A DNA stretch of 64,000 nt, from the NCBI RefSeq assembly GCF_029542085.1, contig NZ_CP107036.1:6138001-6202000 (forward strand), in the 5' to 3' direction. The DNA comes from Sphingobacterium sp. ML3W. Its GTDB lineage: Bacteria; Bacteroidota; Bacteroidia; Sphingobacteriales; Sphingobacteriaceae. The notes beneath the pieces were generated by a model. That model saw only the letters and a program-made list of their open reading frames with translations, did no database searches and was not told the DNA's origin. The position numbers were made by a program, and so were the translations under genes. Below are positions 9,551 through 19,033 of this stretch, piece by piece. The number at the start of each line of letters is the position of its first letter. Position 1 is the first letter of the stretch.

Positions 9551-11092
9551 ATGAAATATATATATAGAATTGGTCTCGTATTAGCTTGTGCAAGTCTAAT
9601 ATTGAGTTGTAAGAAAGATTATTTGGACCGTTTACCTACAGATACGGTTGCCCCAGAAACCGTTTTCGAATCAGTTGAAAACGCTAAAATGGCTGTCAAC
9701 GGGTTGTCTAGATTAATGAAACGACAGTACATTAGTCAGGGGTTTAATGGCGAAGGGACAATCAAAATGTATTATGGAATTTATGGCGGAGTAAACGCTT
9801 CTATTCCAATGACAGGTTGGAGTTCTGTTATCAATCTAGAGTATTTTGCTAATCCCAATAGTACTTATACATACTATCCTTGGTATTATTATTACATTAT
9901 CATTGGTAATGCAAATGCAATAATTGATAAAATTGATGCGACCCCTGGTGATGCTAAAGAAAAAGAATTTGTTAAAGCGCAAGCGTTAACTTTTAGAGCT
10001 TACAGCTATATGATGTTGGCCCAGCTCTATGGCGACCGTTGGTCGTCTTCAAATAATGGTGCCACAAACGCGGTGGTGCTGCGAATTCATGAAGGTTTAG
10101 AAAATATGAACCTTTCTACATTAAAGGAGACTTATGATTTAATTTATAGTGACCTAAATACTGCTATCGGATTGTATGAATCTTCTGGTAAAACTAGGAT
10201 AAGTACTAATAATTATGAGGTTAATAAAGATGTTGCTTATGCTGTGTTTGCAAGAGCTGCTTTAAATAAAGAAGATTTTCCGAATGCTGAGAAATATGCA
10301 GCGTTGGCGAGAACATCATATCCCTTAATGTCTAACACTGAATATAGAGCAGGTTTTTCTACAGTAAATAAGGAATGGATTTGGTCTGTTTTTGATAGCG
10401 ATCAGGAAACAATTTTCTTCTATTCGTATTTTTCTTATATAGCGTATAACTCGACATCATCATTAGTTCGTACTTATCCTCGATCAATAAGTAAAGATTT
10501 GTTTAATAAAATCCCTGTCTCAGATATCCGGAAGGATATGTTTCTTGATCCAGTTAAAACCGGATTAACATTTACAGCAACGACAGGCCAGGGAGATAAA
10601 GCTGCGTTGGCATATATCAGAAATATTTATAAAGATATTCCATCTAATTCAACAGCTTATGCCTATATGCAATTTAAATTTAACGCAACAGGGATGCCTG
10701 GAGTAGGACAGCTAAATAATTTCAGATCTTCAGAAATGTTATTAATTGAAGCGGAAGCAAAATATAAACAAGGCAAAGATGCTTCAACTATTCAGTCCTT
10801 GTTGAATGAGTTAACCAAATCTACGGGAAGAGATCCAAATTACGTTTGTAATAAAACAGGACAGGACCTTTTTCAGGAGATAAAGCTTTATCGCGCTATT
10901 GAATTGTGGGGTGAAGGTTTCGACTTCTTCGATCTAAAGCGATGGGGCGATCCAATAGTTAGAAAATCCTTTACAAATGGTGGTAATTTTCAAGGCGCAT
11001 TGGCGACAACTATTCAGCCAACGGACCGTAATAATTGGAAAATTGTAACTCCAGCGAAAGAGACGGATTTTAATTCGGAAATTAAGCAATAA
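9551..11092 (+). CDS. SusD/RagB-type nutrient-binding lipoprotein (second)
   Basis: A 513-residue surface lipoprotein. The lipobox LILSC puts the lipidated Cys at residue 20, followed by KKDYLDRLPTDT, a very typical SusD start. Helical repeat segments include FVKAQALTFRAYSYMMLAQLYGDRW near 135-160. Near the C-terminus, LYRAIELWGEGFDFFDLKRWG is the hallmark of the RagB/SusD C-terminal domain. It sits 16 bases after its susC partner, is probably translated from the strong ribosome site at 9537-9546, and is closed by a terminator at 11110-11140. Confidence 0.93.
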   Translation: MKYIYRIGLVLACASLILSCKKDYLDRLPTDTVAPETVFESVENAKMAVNGLSRLMKRQYISQGFNGEGTIKMYYGIYGGVNASIPMTGWSSVINLEYFANPNSTYTYYPWYYYYIIIGNANAIIDKIDATPGDAKEKEFVKAQALTFRAYSYMMLAQLYGDRWSSSNNGATNAVVLRIHEGLENMNLSTLKETYDLIYSDLNTAIGLYESSGKTRISTNNYEVNKDVAYAVFARAALNKEDFPNAEKYAALARTSYPLMSNTEYRAGFSTVNKEWIWSVFDSDQETIFFYSYFSYIAYNSTSSLVRTYPRSISKDLFNKIPVSDIRKDMFLDPVKTGLTFTATTGQGDKAALAYIRNIYKDIPSNSTAYAYMQFKFNATGMPGVGQLNNFRSSEMLLIEAEAKYKQGKDASTIQSLLNELTKSTGRDPNYVCNKTGQDLFQEIKLYRAIELWGEGFDFFDLKRWGDPIVRKSFTNGGNFQGALATTIQPTDRNNWKIVTPAKETDFNSEIKQ

Positions 11093-11109
11093 GATTTCTG
11101 TCCGAATAA

Positions 11110-11140
11110 AAAAGGGTTAGCAATTTGCTAACCCTTTTGT
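11110..11140 (+). terminator. Rho-independent terminator after the second susD
   Basis: The arms AAAAGGGTTAGCAA (11110-11123) and TTGCTAACCCTTTT (11125-11138) are perfect complements. The innermost pairs must open to give a loop of about 5 nt, and T residues follow. The rest of the gap to 11436 shows no gene. A weaker hairpin, GAGGGCTTAT (11283-11292) with ATAACCCTC (11311-11319), may lie in the porin leader. Confidence 0.85.
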
Positions 11141-11436
11141 CTTTTATTACCTTTTTGAAATATGTGTTTTACATTGATGACTATTATTATCAAATCATTA
11201 ATTTTATGTATATAAATTAATAGACTAACAATTTATTAATATTAACTTAACATTTGGAATCTATTTTTACGGCGTGAAATATGAGGGCTTATAATATTTA
11301 ACGAGAAACCATAACCCTCTTAAAATTCATTCATTATATTAGAGATTATTATAATACCAATGAACCATCAGGACAGAAGATCTGTTTATACAGTTTACAA
11401 GTCCCGGTGATATCATTGCCACAAAAAAGTTATTCA

Positions 11437-12672
11437 ATGAAAAAAGCACTTTTACTCGCAACTCTGATTGGTCCAGCGGTAGCCATGGCACAAAATAATA
11501 ATGCACCTTCAAGTTATGATCCACATGATATTAAAATCACAGGATACCTTCAGACGCAGTTTCAAAAGGCTCAATCACCAGGAATAACCTCGTTCTCCGG
11601 CGGTGATTTCTCCAAGAATTCCGACAACCGTTTTATGATCCGACGTGGACGCCTCAAGATCGATCGCGTGGATACTTATTCAAGTATTGTATTCCAGATC
11701 GATGCGACACAGGATGGTGTACAGCTAATGGATGCTTTTATTCAATTGCGCCACCCCGATCAGAAAGGTCTGAGTCTGACAGCAGGCCTCTTCAATAGAC
11801 CATTCGGATATTCTATTGTTTATTCTTCTGGCTACCGTGATTTCCCCGAACGAGCACGTGTTTTCCAGACCTTAATGCCACGAGAGCGTGACCTTGGGGG
11901 GATGGTCAGCTACCACCCTGGAGGCAAAATGAAATTCCTCAACCTAGACTTGGCTCTGGTAAACGGAAGCGGCCACTCAGCCAAAGACTACGATTCCAAA
12001 AAAGATCTGATCGGTAACTTGGGATTTAAATTCGATAGCCTAGCAGATAAAAGATTGCACCTCGGATTTGGCGGTTCCTTCTATAAAGGTTCTGTCCGCA
12101 ACGACACCAAAACATACTACACAGCTATCGCTAGTGGTTATACTGCGCATACCAGTGATGACAATGAAGGAAAAGCCATTGGTAGAAACTACTACGGCGC
12201 AAACTTACAAATTGAATTGGACAATAGCTTTGGGAAATCCAGCTTCAAGACGGAATATGTGGCTGGAGATCAACCTGGTGTCGCAGGAGGTGCGGATATC
12301 AAAGGTCCTTATGCGAGCAGAAGTTTTACGACACAACCTGCGACGGATTTATATCAACGGAAATTTAACGGTTATTATCTTTGGTTTACCCAGGAAATTG
12401 CTAAAACAGGGGTTACAGCTTTATTGGCCTATGATGTATACGACCCCAATACTAAGGCAAGTGGTATGACCATAGGAATGCCTGATAATTTTACGGCGGA
12501 CGGCGATGTTAAATTTAGTACATTGGGTTATGGCGTCGCTTATCAGATTAGTAATAGATTAAAACTTACTGTCTATAACGAGCATGTGACCAATGAAAAG
12601 ACGAGTTTGAAGAATTTTTCTGATGATCTGAAAGACAATGTTTTTACGACCCGATTGTTATACCGCTGGTAA
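11437..12672 (+). CDS. Phosphate-selective porin O/P family outer-membrane porin
   Basis: A 411-residue beta-barrel porin. The start at 11437 is preferred over 11407 because it yields the compact signal peptide MKKALLLATLIGPAVAMA cut before QNNN. The mature protein shows the family's N-terminal barrel pattern, including IKITGYLQTQFQ, FMIRRGRLKIDR, IDATQDGVQLMDAFIQL and GLFNRPFGYSIVYSSGYRDFPERAR. It ends in VFTTRLLYRW, an aromatic C-terminus suited to BAM-dependent assembly. OprO/OprP in Pseudomonas import (poly)phosphate. In Bacteroidota this family often has no proven substrate, so a general anion or phosphate porin is the safe reading. The gene is visibly less AT-rich than the susC genes upstream. 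Confidence 0.88.
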   Translation: MKKALLLATLIGPAVAMAQNNNAPSSYDPHDIKITGYLQTQFQKAQSPGITSFSGGDFSKNSDNRFMIRRGRLKIDRVDTYSSIVFQIDATQDGVQLMDAFIQLRHPDQKGLSLTAGLFNRPFGYSIVYSSGYRDFPERARVFQTLMPRERDLGGMVSYHPGGKMKFLNLDLALVNGSGHSAKDYDSKKDLIGNLGFKFDSLADKRLHLGFGGSFYKGSVRNDTKTYYTAIASGYTAHTSDDNEGKAIGRNYYGANLQIELDNSFGKSSFKTEYVAGDQPGVAGGADIKGPYASRSFTTQPATDLYQRKFNGYYLWFTQEIAKTGVTALLAYDVYDPNTKASGMTIGMPDNFTADGDVKFSTLGYGVAYQISNRLKLTVYNEHVTNEKTSLKNFSDDLKDNVFTTRLLYRW

Positions 12673-12787
12673 AATGTACCAGTTAATTTTATTGAATGTT
12701 TAAAAATTAAAGCAAACTCTTCGACTTAGGCAGGATATTTGATCATGTGGTGAAATAAATGACTTAGGTTTTGAAAAGAGAAATTGC

Positions 12788-14215
12788 ATGAGAATAACAT
12801 TCCTATTTTTATTGTTCTTGTTTTTTGCTTCTTGTACAGGGAAAAAAGACATTGGACAATTCGATAGCCGGACAGAGATGCTGGCTCATATCCGTAAGCT
12901 TTCCCCTCAGGATCGGGCGAACTTTTTTAAACAGCAGGTCCAATTGATTGATACCGCCCTAGCGAAAGTCAAAGAGCAAACCATTTATTTTAGCTTTTCC
13001 ATGGGATTATCTTCAGGTGATCCTAAGGATGTTAATTGGGATACGGTAAACTGGAATCAGATGGATATCCAAAATAAGGCCTTTGTTATTCCTAATCCCG
13101 ATACACTAAAAGCTGCATTTGAAAGCTATTCCAACACGCTTAAAGCTGTACAACGTTTTGGCGTTCCACATTCATCATTTGAGCTAGATGCTGCTGATGA
13201 CAATATATCGGAAACAGGACAGCTCTCAACCTCATTTAAACAATTGTTCCAAGGAAATAAATCCCTTGATTCATCCAAAGTTGGCCTTTTGCCCGTTAGT
13301 CAGGCTCTTGTGGAAATAAAATATCAACTTCCACATGAATTGGATTCTTTAGCAATCGTTCCGGATGCTAAAACGGTGAAATATATGGGCTACGATTTAA
13401 CGATCGATACGATTAGTCCACAGGGAATAGAACTCGATCTGCCGCTGGATTTATATTACAACTATCTTGGTCATCGGGGGAAAATTCCAAATGATAAACT
13501 GGTGGAATCGAATTCTTATTCAGCGATGCCTCTTTATGGATTACATCCAGAAATTCAGAAACAGGCGAAGTCGGCTGGGCAGTTGTTTCAAAAATTCCAA
13601 ACCGCAGCGGTAGAGGATGCCATGCTTGACCGCTTTGAACCGCAGTTTACTGAGGGAATGTTTCAAGGTTTGAAAAAGCTGAATTACTACCAGTCAGCTA
13701 TTGAGAAAGAACTTAAAGTATTATTGGGTGATAACAAAAATGCAGACGTATTTGACGTTATCAAAAAACTTAGAGAATATATCGAATCCAATGAGGAATA
13801 CCTAGGACCTGTTGAACAGCGACTCTCTATCTCATTCCCTTATCCTGTAAAGCAATTCTTGTTGTATTTTGGAAAATCGAACGAAACAATTAAAGCAGAA
13901 CGTCGGATTCCTGTTTCACGTGCTGCTTCGTATGGATATATGACCTATTTAGACCAAAAAGAGAAGAAATATGGTATTGTTGATTCCATAGGTAATGTCA
14001 TTATTGAACCTCGTTTTAAAGAACTGACACGTAGTAGTCAAGATTATTTCTTTGACTCAAGTGATAGTATTGATTATTTCCTAAATGTGAAAGATAAAAA
14101 GCTGGAGCCCGTCAAAACTGGTTACCGATTCGAACGGAAGCTTGAGGCGAACTTATCCATATTTAAAACAAAAAGGAATATTTGGGTGTCCTTCGTAATG
14201 GACAAGAGGAAATAG
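12788..14215 (+). pseudogene. WG-repeat lipoprotein, N-terminal part (frameshifted gene)
   Basis: The first 475 codons of a gene that is interrupted near its 3' end. A lipoprotein signal (FASC, Cys16) leads a helical domain of unknown function. A first WG-type beta repeat (KKYGIVDSIGNVIIEPRF) follows from about residue 395. The frame then runs into a stop at 14213-14215, just where the next WG repeat should begin. That repeat continues in the frame one base back, starting around 14170. Reading base 14173 twice inside the A5 run at 14170-14174 would fuse the parts into one lipoprotein of about 710 residues ending at 14901. The cause could be a real deletion, a sequencing error in the A run, or ribosomal slippage. 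Confidence 0.7.
14168..14176 (+). other. Frameshift site / possible -1 slippery sequence
   Basis: The upstream frame reads ACA AAA AGG here. The downstream frame reads AAA AAG GAA. The heptamer A AAA AGG allows both codons to re-pair after a -1 slip, so programmed frameshifting is formally possible. No clear downstream stimulatory structure was identified. Confidence 0.45.
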
Positions 14216-14901
14216 TGCCTTTTAAATATACGTCTATAGAAAGACAGGGCAAGCTATTCGTTGCAAAATACACAGTAAGGGGACGCGAGACGTTTGATCT
14301 CTATACATTACAAGGAGATCTTATTGAAACTCCATTGTTAAGTGCCGTTGAAATACTTGCAGATAGTAGTTTTATGGTACGCAGTAAGTTGCATAAATTC
14401 GGTGTCTTAAATACCAGCGGAAAATTAGTCATTCCGATGGAATATGATAAAATTGAAGGATTGAAAACTGCGAATTGGGTATATGCCACGAAAGGTCGGG
14501 AGACTTTTTTGCTAGATTACATGAATAAACGGGTTGATATTCCTGCAAACCTTAGATATGTAGATATCAGTCGGAGTGCCGAAGGGATGATTCCTTTCTC
14601 TGACTATGATGGCTATGGTTTTGTTGATCTGAACGGAAAGATTGTTATTCAGCCCCAATATAGTAATATTACTGAATTCTACAGAGGGCATGCATTGGTT
14701 CGCACTGCAAAGGAGGAGTTGTTTATGATCGATAAAAACAATGGTATCTTCAAAAAAATTGTGTTGCCACCTTCTCCAGATGGTTCTCAACGATTGGATG
14801 TTGCCTTTTCAAAGGATGGTACAGGATATTTCACCATGGGGGAGATTGTGCTTGACAAGGACGGAAATGTTGTAAATGTTTCTATTGATGATCTCAACTA
14901 A
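14182..14901 (+). pseudogene. WG-repeat lipoprotein, C-terminal part (frameshifted gene)
   Basis: A 239-codon open stretch whose first possible start is a TTG inside a WG repeat, so it is not an independent gene. It carries further WG repeats: LGVLRNGQEEIVPFKY at the junction, KFGVLNTSGKLVIPMEYDKI around 70-90, and GYGFVDLNGKIVIQPQYSNI around 150-170. WG repeats form beta-propeller-like surfaces and are common in exported bacterial proteins of unknown role. There is no signal peptide of its own. It belongs to the same gene as 12788-14215, and the lipoprotein gene at 14934 follows after 32 bases. Confidence 0.7.
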
Positions 14902-14933
14902 TGTGGTGAGTGAAAACATAAAAATCAAAACGA

Positions 14934-15713
14934 ATGAAAAATACTAAGATAGGGGCTATAGGCATTGCAATCTTATCGCTTAGCATATTTGCATGTAAAC
15001 AGTCTGTCAAGCCATACGCAGAAGCCCCACTGCAGTTGAAAGCGGTTGATATGAATGTGGATCTCAAGAAGTTTTTGGGCAATGAGGATCTTTTCCGAGG
15101 TAAAGTCGATATGGTGAATCTCGACGCGGAAGAAAATGAAATCGTACTTGAGCGAAAAGATCTTCCTGACAGCACAGTCTATTATGTACAATACAATGTC
15201 AACTCTAACAAGGATGATATCAATCTGGCTGATTATGGTAGTTTTAAATTTAAAACACTTGAACTTCTAACAGATCTAGCAGAAAAAGAAGTTTTTGCCT
15301 GGATGGCCGAGCAGGAGGATGTATCCGCAGACGATGTGAATAAACTAGTGGACCAGATTGCATCAGATAATCCTGAGGCAATAATGAATTCGCGGGAATT
15401 GGAAGGCGTTTCTTCTGGATTGCACTTGATCTGGCATACCAAGGATAAAGTATTTCAACTTGTGGTGCCCGAAATAGAACCCCTGCGATTTGACCGGAGC
15501 AATGAGGAGTATACCCCTTCCTATGATGACGATGGTAATCCTATCGAACCGAAAGAGACTTTTAGTAAAGAGCAGATTATTACATTGTTTAAGGACAAAT
15601 TAAAAGATTCAGCAAAAAATAAAATTACATTCTTTATCGCCAAACCTCAATTTGATGAGTGGTTCCGTGACAACTCACCAAGTTCGCGCGGAACAATGAC
15701 CCGATATGACTAA
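14934..15713 (+). CDS. Lipoprotein of unknown function
   Basis: A 259-residue protein with a lipoprotein signal (LSIFAC, Cys21). The mature part is acidic and mixed alpha/beta. It contains an acidic loop (SYDDDGNPIEP) near 205-215 and a polar tail (FRDNSPSSRGTM). I recognise no domain. It follows the WG-repeat gene by 32 bases on the same strand, so the two are probably co-transcribed and may form a cell-envelope pair. It converges with the Crp/Fnr gene, whose stop lies four bases beyond this stop. No clear terminator separates them. Confidence 0.75.
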   Translation: MKNTKIGAIGIAILSLSIFACKQSVKPYAEAPLQLKAVDMNVDLKKFLGNEDLFRGKVDMVNLDAEENEIVLERKDLPDSTVYYVQYNVNSNKDDINLADYGSFKFKTLELLTDLAEKEVFAWMAEQEDVSADDVNKLVDQIASDNPEAIMNSRELEGVSSGLHLIWHTKDKVFQLVVPEIEPLRFDRSNEEYTPSYDDDGNPIEPKETFSKEQIITLFKDKLKDSAKNKITFFIAKPQFDEWFRDNSPSSRGTMTRYD

Positions 15714-15717
15714 AATC

Positions 15718-16287
15718 TTATGCGATATTTTTGCGGATACGACTTAAGGAAGAAGCTGTAATCCCCAAATAGGAGGCCAGCATCGTTAAGGGAACACGAT
15801 TTGCCAGTCCGGGATAGAGCTTTAGAAATAGCAGATAGCGTTCCTTGGCATCAAGATTCATCATGGTATTCGCTGTTTTTAATTTGCTTTCAATGACAAA
15901 CCCATACAGCTTGGCCATCAATAAGGGCCAGATTTTGATTTCTTTTTCTAACAACAGAAAATTATGGATATCGAGACTCCATAGCTGTGCATCTGTTACA
16001 GATTCGATATAGTCATTGGACGGGGTACGATCCAGAAAACTTTGGAAATCTCCGATAAAGCGGCCTTCGTAAATAAAGTATCGTGTAAAATCATCACCTT
16101 TATGATTATAATAAAGGGAGCGAAATACACCCCTTTCTACGAAGGCAATACTATTGTTGACCTTTCCACAGGTGACAAAATAGTTGGCTTTTGGAATGCT
16201 CTTCTTTTCGAATGCCTGCCTGATTAGACCTTCCTCCCGCTGATCAAGCTGCCCAAATTTTCGGATAAACGCTAGAAGCTGTTCCAT
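15718..16287 (-). CDS. Crp/Fnr-family transcriptional regulator
   Basis: A 189-residue regulator with an N-terminal cyclic-nucleotide-binding-like beta-roll (about 20-120; FVERGVFRSLYYNHKGDDFTRYF) and a C-terminal winged helix (PLTMLASYLGITASSLSRIRKNI). It belongs to the short Bacteroidota Crp group that carries the GVFRSxY and LASYLGIT signatures and usually lacks the residues for cAMP binding, so the effector is unknown. It begins ten bases after the stop of the purA-like gene and is probably transcribed with it. No conserved cysteine cluster is seen, which argues against an Fnr-type iron-sulfur sensor. Confidence 0.85.
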   Translation of the reverse strand: MEQLLAFIRKFGQLDQREEGLIRQAFEKKSIPKANYFVTCGKVNNSIAFVERGVFRSLYYNHKGDDFTRYFIYEGRFIGDFQSFLDRTPSNDYIESVTDAQLWSLDIHNFLLLEKEIKIWPLLMAKLYGFVIESKLKTANTMMNLDAKERYLLFLKLYPGLANRVPLTMLASYLGITASSLSRIRKNIA

Positions 16288-16297
16288 ATTGCTTATA

Positions 16298-17572
16298 TTA
16301 ATTACCTAAGATAATCAATTCTTCGCGTTGTGGTCCTGTAGACAGGTATTTGATAGGTATATTTAACTCTTCTTCCAAAAAGGATACAAATAGCTTCAGT
16401 TCTTTCGGAATTTGTGCCTGTTGATCGATTTTAAGCAAAGTGCTATTCCATCCGTCTAAAAATTTCCAGATTGGCTTTGGGGCATTGTCTGCAAATGTCG
16501 GAGCAATTAAGATCCTTGTTTCACCATCTATCTCATATGCTGTGCAAATTGGCACTTCGGGCATTCCATTTAGGATATCTGCCTTTGTCAGTACAAGATC
16601 TGTCACACCGTTTAACATGACAGCATATTTTAATGCAGGTAGGTCAAGCCAGCCCACTCTTCGCGGTCGTTTGGTATTGGATCCGAATTCGCTACCTTTT
16701 TCACGCAGCTCATCGGCAAGGGAGCCCGTTATTTCCGTTGGAAATATGCCGTTTCCAACGCGTGTACAATAGGCTTTGGTAACACCATAAATCTTATCGA
16801 TAAGCTTAGGCGATACGCCCAAACCCACACATGCTGCGGATGCGATGGTGTTTGAAGAGGTTACATAGGGGTAGGTACCATGATCAATGTCCAATAATGT
16901 AGCCTGAGCGCCTTCTGCTAGTACTTTTTTATTGTTCTTAATTGCTTCATTGATGATTATTTCTGTATCCATAATTTGTAATTTTTTTAAAAAACTGCAT
17001 GCCTCTAGAAAATTATCATATAATTCTTGTACTGCCGGCATATCCTGCCCCAAAGCCTGTAATTCGGTATACTGTTTATTTAAAATTTGGAAAACATAGG
17101 TTTCGAAATCTTTGGAAAAGATATCCCCTACGCGTACATTCTGCCGAAGTATTTTATTGGAATAGGTGGGTGCAATGCCATTTTTTGTTGTTCCGATAGA
17201 GCGGTATTGTTGTGATTCTTCCAGATAAATATCCCAGTACTTGTAAGTGGGCAATACAAGATGAGCTTTCTCTGAGATTAGGATTCGATTGATTATTTCT
17301 GTGTCAGAAATAATGGTTTGAAGTTGTTCCACCTCCGCTTGGAGTGCGAGAGGATCGATCACCACAGCAGTACCGATAATATTTTTGATATGAGGATAAA
17401 AGATTCCTGAGGGCAGTAATTTAAGGGTAATCCGTTTGCCATTATGATAAATGCTATGCCCGGCATTTGCCCCGCCATTGAACCGGGCAATAATGTCATA
17501 ATCACGGCCGATCAGATCAATGATTTTTCCTTTTCCTTCATCTCCCCACTGGAGTCCAATTAAAATATCCAT
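16298..17572 (-). CDS. purA: Adenylosuccinate synthetase (divergent PurA)
   Basis: A 424-residue enzyme that joins IMP and aspartate with GTP to make adenylosuccinate, the first step from IMP to AMP. The N-terminal nucleotide loop WGDEGKGK is intact with its catalytic Asp, and NAGHS supplies the active-site His. Other family segments are HGTYPYVTSSN, VGNGIFPTE, RPRRVGWLDLPALKYA and TKADIL. Several usually fixed positions differ from the textbook form: TTKNGIAP for TTGRGIGP, VGNGIFPTE for VGEGPFPTE, and NTKRPRR for TTGRPRR. The retained loop Asp argues against the phage PurZ subfamily. A Crp/Fnr gene follows after ten bases. Confidence 0.9.
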   Translation of the reverse strand: MDILIGLQWGDEGKGKIIDLIGRDYDIIARFNGGANAGHSIYHNGKRITLKLLPSGIFYPHIKNIIGTAVVIDPLALQAEVEQLQTIISDTEIINRILISEKAHLVLPTYKYWDIYLEESQQYRSIGTTKNGIAPTYSNKILRQNVRVGDIFSKDFETYVFQILNKQYTELQALGQDMPAVQELYDNFLEACSFLKKLQIMDTEIIINEAIKNNKKVLAEGAQATLLDIDHGTYPYVTSSNTIASAACVGLGVSPKLIDKIYGVTKAYCTRVGNGIFPTEITGSLADELREKGSEFGSNTKRPRRVGWLDLPALKYAVMLNGVTDLVLTKADILNGMPEVPICTAYEIDGETRILIAPTFADNAPKPIWKFLDGWNSTLLKIDQQAQIPKELKLFVSFLEEELNIPIKYLSTGPQREELIILGN

Positions 17573-17702
17573 GTTGCTATTGTTTTGAATTTACGGATCA
17601 AAGCTAGGGGATAACAGGGAGGGTACAATTGCCATTTGACAAAAAAACAGGCGATGATGTTTATTCCTTGGAAAATTGATCAAAGAGAAACCAGATCAGT
17701 TT

Positions 17703-18284
17703 TTAACCTTGTTTTTGTCCGAGTTGTTTGATTTTAAATAACCATTTATTCCGCTTTGTTAGATCCGAAGTCTTTATAATTCCGATGTAAGTGACTTTTA
17801 CTGGTGATATACCGCAAAATAGTAAGGTGGATCTTTTGAGCTGATTTACACTCGGTTTACCATAGACCAGGGCATAATACCAACCGGGCTGGTCGAGGGT
17901 TGTTATAATCCGAGCGGATTTCCCTTTGAGTAATTTGTCCCAAAAAAGAGAGTTTTCACGGTATTGGAAAGCAAAACCGGGTAGAAAGAGTCTATCGATA
18001 AAACCTTTCATAATAGCCGGAAGACCACCCCACCATACAGGATGCACCCAAACTAAATGTTCGGCCCATAGGATATCTTCCCAAGCTTGCAGGAGATCTG
18101 GTTCGAGTTCTGTTCGCTTCTGGTATCCAAACTGCAGATTGGGATTAAAATTCAGCTCTGCGATGTTAATCGAACGGACTTCCGCTCCAGATTCTTTTGC
18201 ACCTTCTTTATAAGCTGCGACAATACCAAAATTGAAAGATTCCCTATTGGGGTGACCGTTGATAATAAGTGTTTTCTTCTTCAT
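17703..18284 (-). CDS. NAD(P)H quinone oxidoreductase-like flavoprotein
   Basis: A 193-residue flavodoxin-fold protein. The start at 18284 is preferred because MKKKTLIINGHPNRES begins the family directly. Features are the FMN-loop GHPNRESFN, LLQAWEDILWAEHLVWVHPVWWGGLPAIMKGFIDR around 70-105, the QYRENSLFWDKLLKGKSARII segment, and TTLDQPGWYY. The family (MdaB/YwrO/NQO-like) makes two-electron reductions of quinones and electrophiles using NAD(P)H in the cytoplasm. It lies downstream of the Crp/Fnr gene at 18344-18910 on the same strand, with a 59-base gap, so that regulator is its likely controller. Confidence 0.88.
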   Translation of the reverse strand: MKKKTLIINGHPNRESFNFGIVAAYKEGAKESGAEVRSINIAELNFNPNLQFGYQKRTELEPDLLQAWEDILWAEHLVWVHPVWWGGLPAIMKGFIDRLFLPGFAFQYRENSLFWDKLLKGKSARIITTLDQPGWYYALVYGKPSVNQLKRSTLLFCGISPVKVTYIGIIKTSDLTKRNKWLFKIKQLGQKQG

Positions 18285-18343
18285 GTTATTCTTCTGATAA
18301 CACAAAAGTAGAGGTGTTGGTACTTGAATTATAGGACAAATGT

Positions 18344-18910
18344 CTAAAAAGTAATCTCATTGCGGATCCGACTTAAATGCCGTTGTGTGATGCCCAGGTA
18401 GGACGCTAAATACTGCAATGGTATTTGTCGGACAAATTCGGGCTGATCCCGGAGCAAGACCGTATAGCGTTGCAAAGCTGTTTCTTTCTGCAATTGAAAG
18501 ATACGTTTTTCAAGTTCCAGATATTGCTGTTCAGCAATCATCCTGAGGTATTTTGTCCATACTAGACTTTCAGCCGCAAGTTTGTCAATGGTACTTTTTT
18601 TGATGACCCAGAGTTCGGCGGGGGTGAGGGCCTGCATGGTTTCAATACTTGGTCCGCCGGTGATAAAAGAGGAGTAGGCAGCGATTAGGCTATTTGGAAA
18701 TCGAAAACAATACGTGACGTCTTCTGCACTTGAGGTTGTATAATACGAACGAAAGATTCCGGATGTGATAAAGGCAACCTCGTTACAGCGCTGATTTTCT
18801 TTAACAAAAAAATCATTCTTGTTTAGCCTTCTATATTCAAAAAGCTGAACTATCTGGGTAATTTCTTCCTCATCGAAGAGACCCAAAGACTGAAAGTAAG
18901 CTGCTAGCAT
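18344..18910 (-). CDS. Crp/Fnr-family transcriptional regulator (second)
   Basis: A 188-residue regulator if it starts at 18910 (MLAAYFQSLGLFDEEE). The frame is open to 18997, but the extra 29 residues are hydrophobic and unlike the family. It has the beta-roll with VAFITSGIFRSYYTT and the C-terminal winged helix IPLQYLASYLGITQRHLSRIRNEI. It is the same Crp subgroup as the gene at 15718 but only distantly similar. Gene order suggests control of the quinone reductase gene immediately downstream. The ligand is unknown. Confidence 0.85.
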   Translation of the reverse strand: MLAAYFQSLGLFDEEEITQIVQLFEYRRLNKNDFFVKENQRCNEVAFITSGIFRSYYTTSSAEDVTYCFRFPNSLIAAYSSFITGGPSIETMQALTPAELWVIKKSTIDKLAAESLVWTKYLRMIAEQQYLELEKRIFQLQKETALQRYTVLLRDQPEFVRQIPLQYLASYLGITQRHLSRIRNEITF

Positions 18911-19033
18911 AGAAATCAAACTTAGATAAATTGCTTTAGTAATACAAAATAAATCTGCTAGGGTACATATTATGGGATAGTCCTTCAGTAAGATCAATAC
19001 GCCGACAAGTTACTGAAAGGCTGTTTTTCTTTT

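Noticed and set aside
12068..12469. 133-codon alternative frame inside the porin gene
   Set aside because: The porin frame is continuous with clear barrel motifs here. The alternative is a shadow frame without features.
16298..17572. Phage-type PurZ (2-aminoadenine pathway) instead of PurA
   Set aside because: The nucleotide loop keeps the catalytic Asp (WGDEGKGK), which PurZ enzymes lack, and no partner genes for base Z synthesis are nearby.
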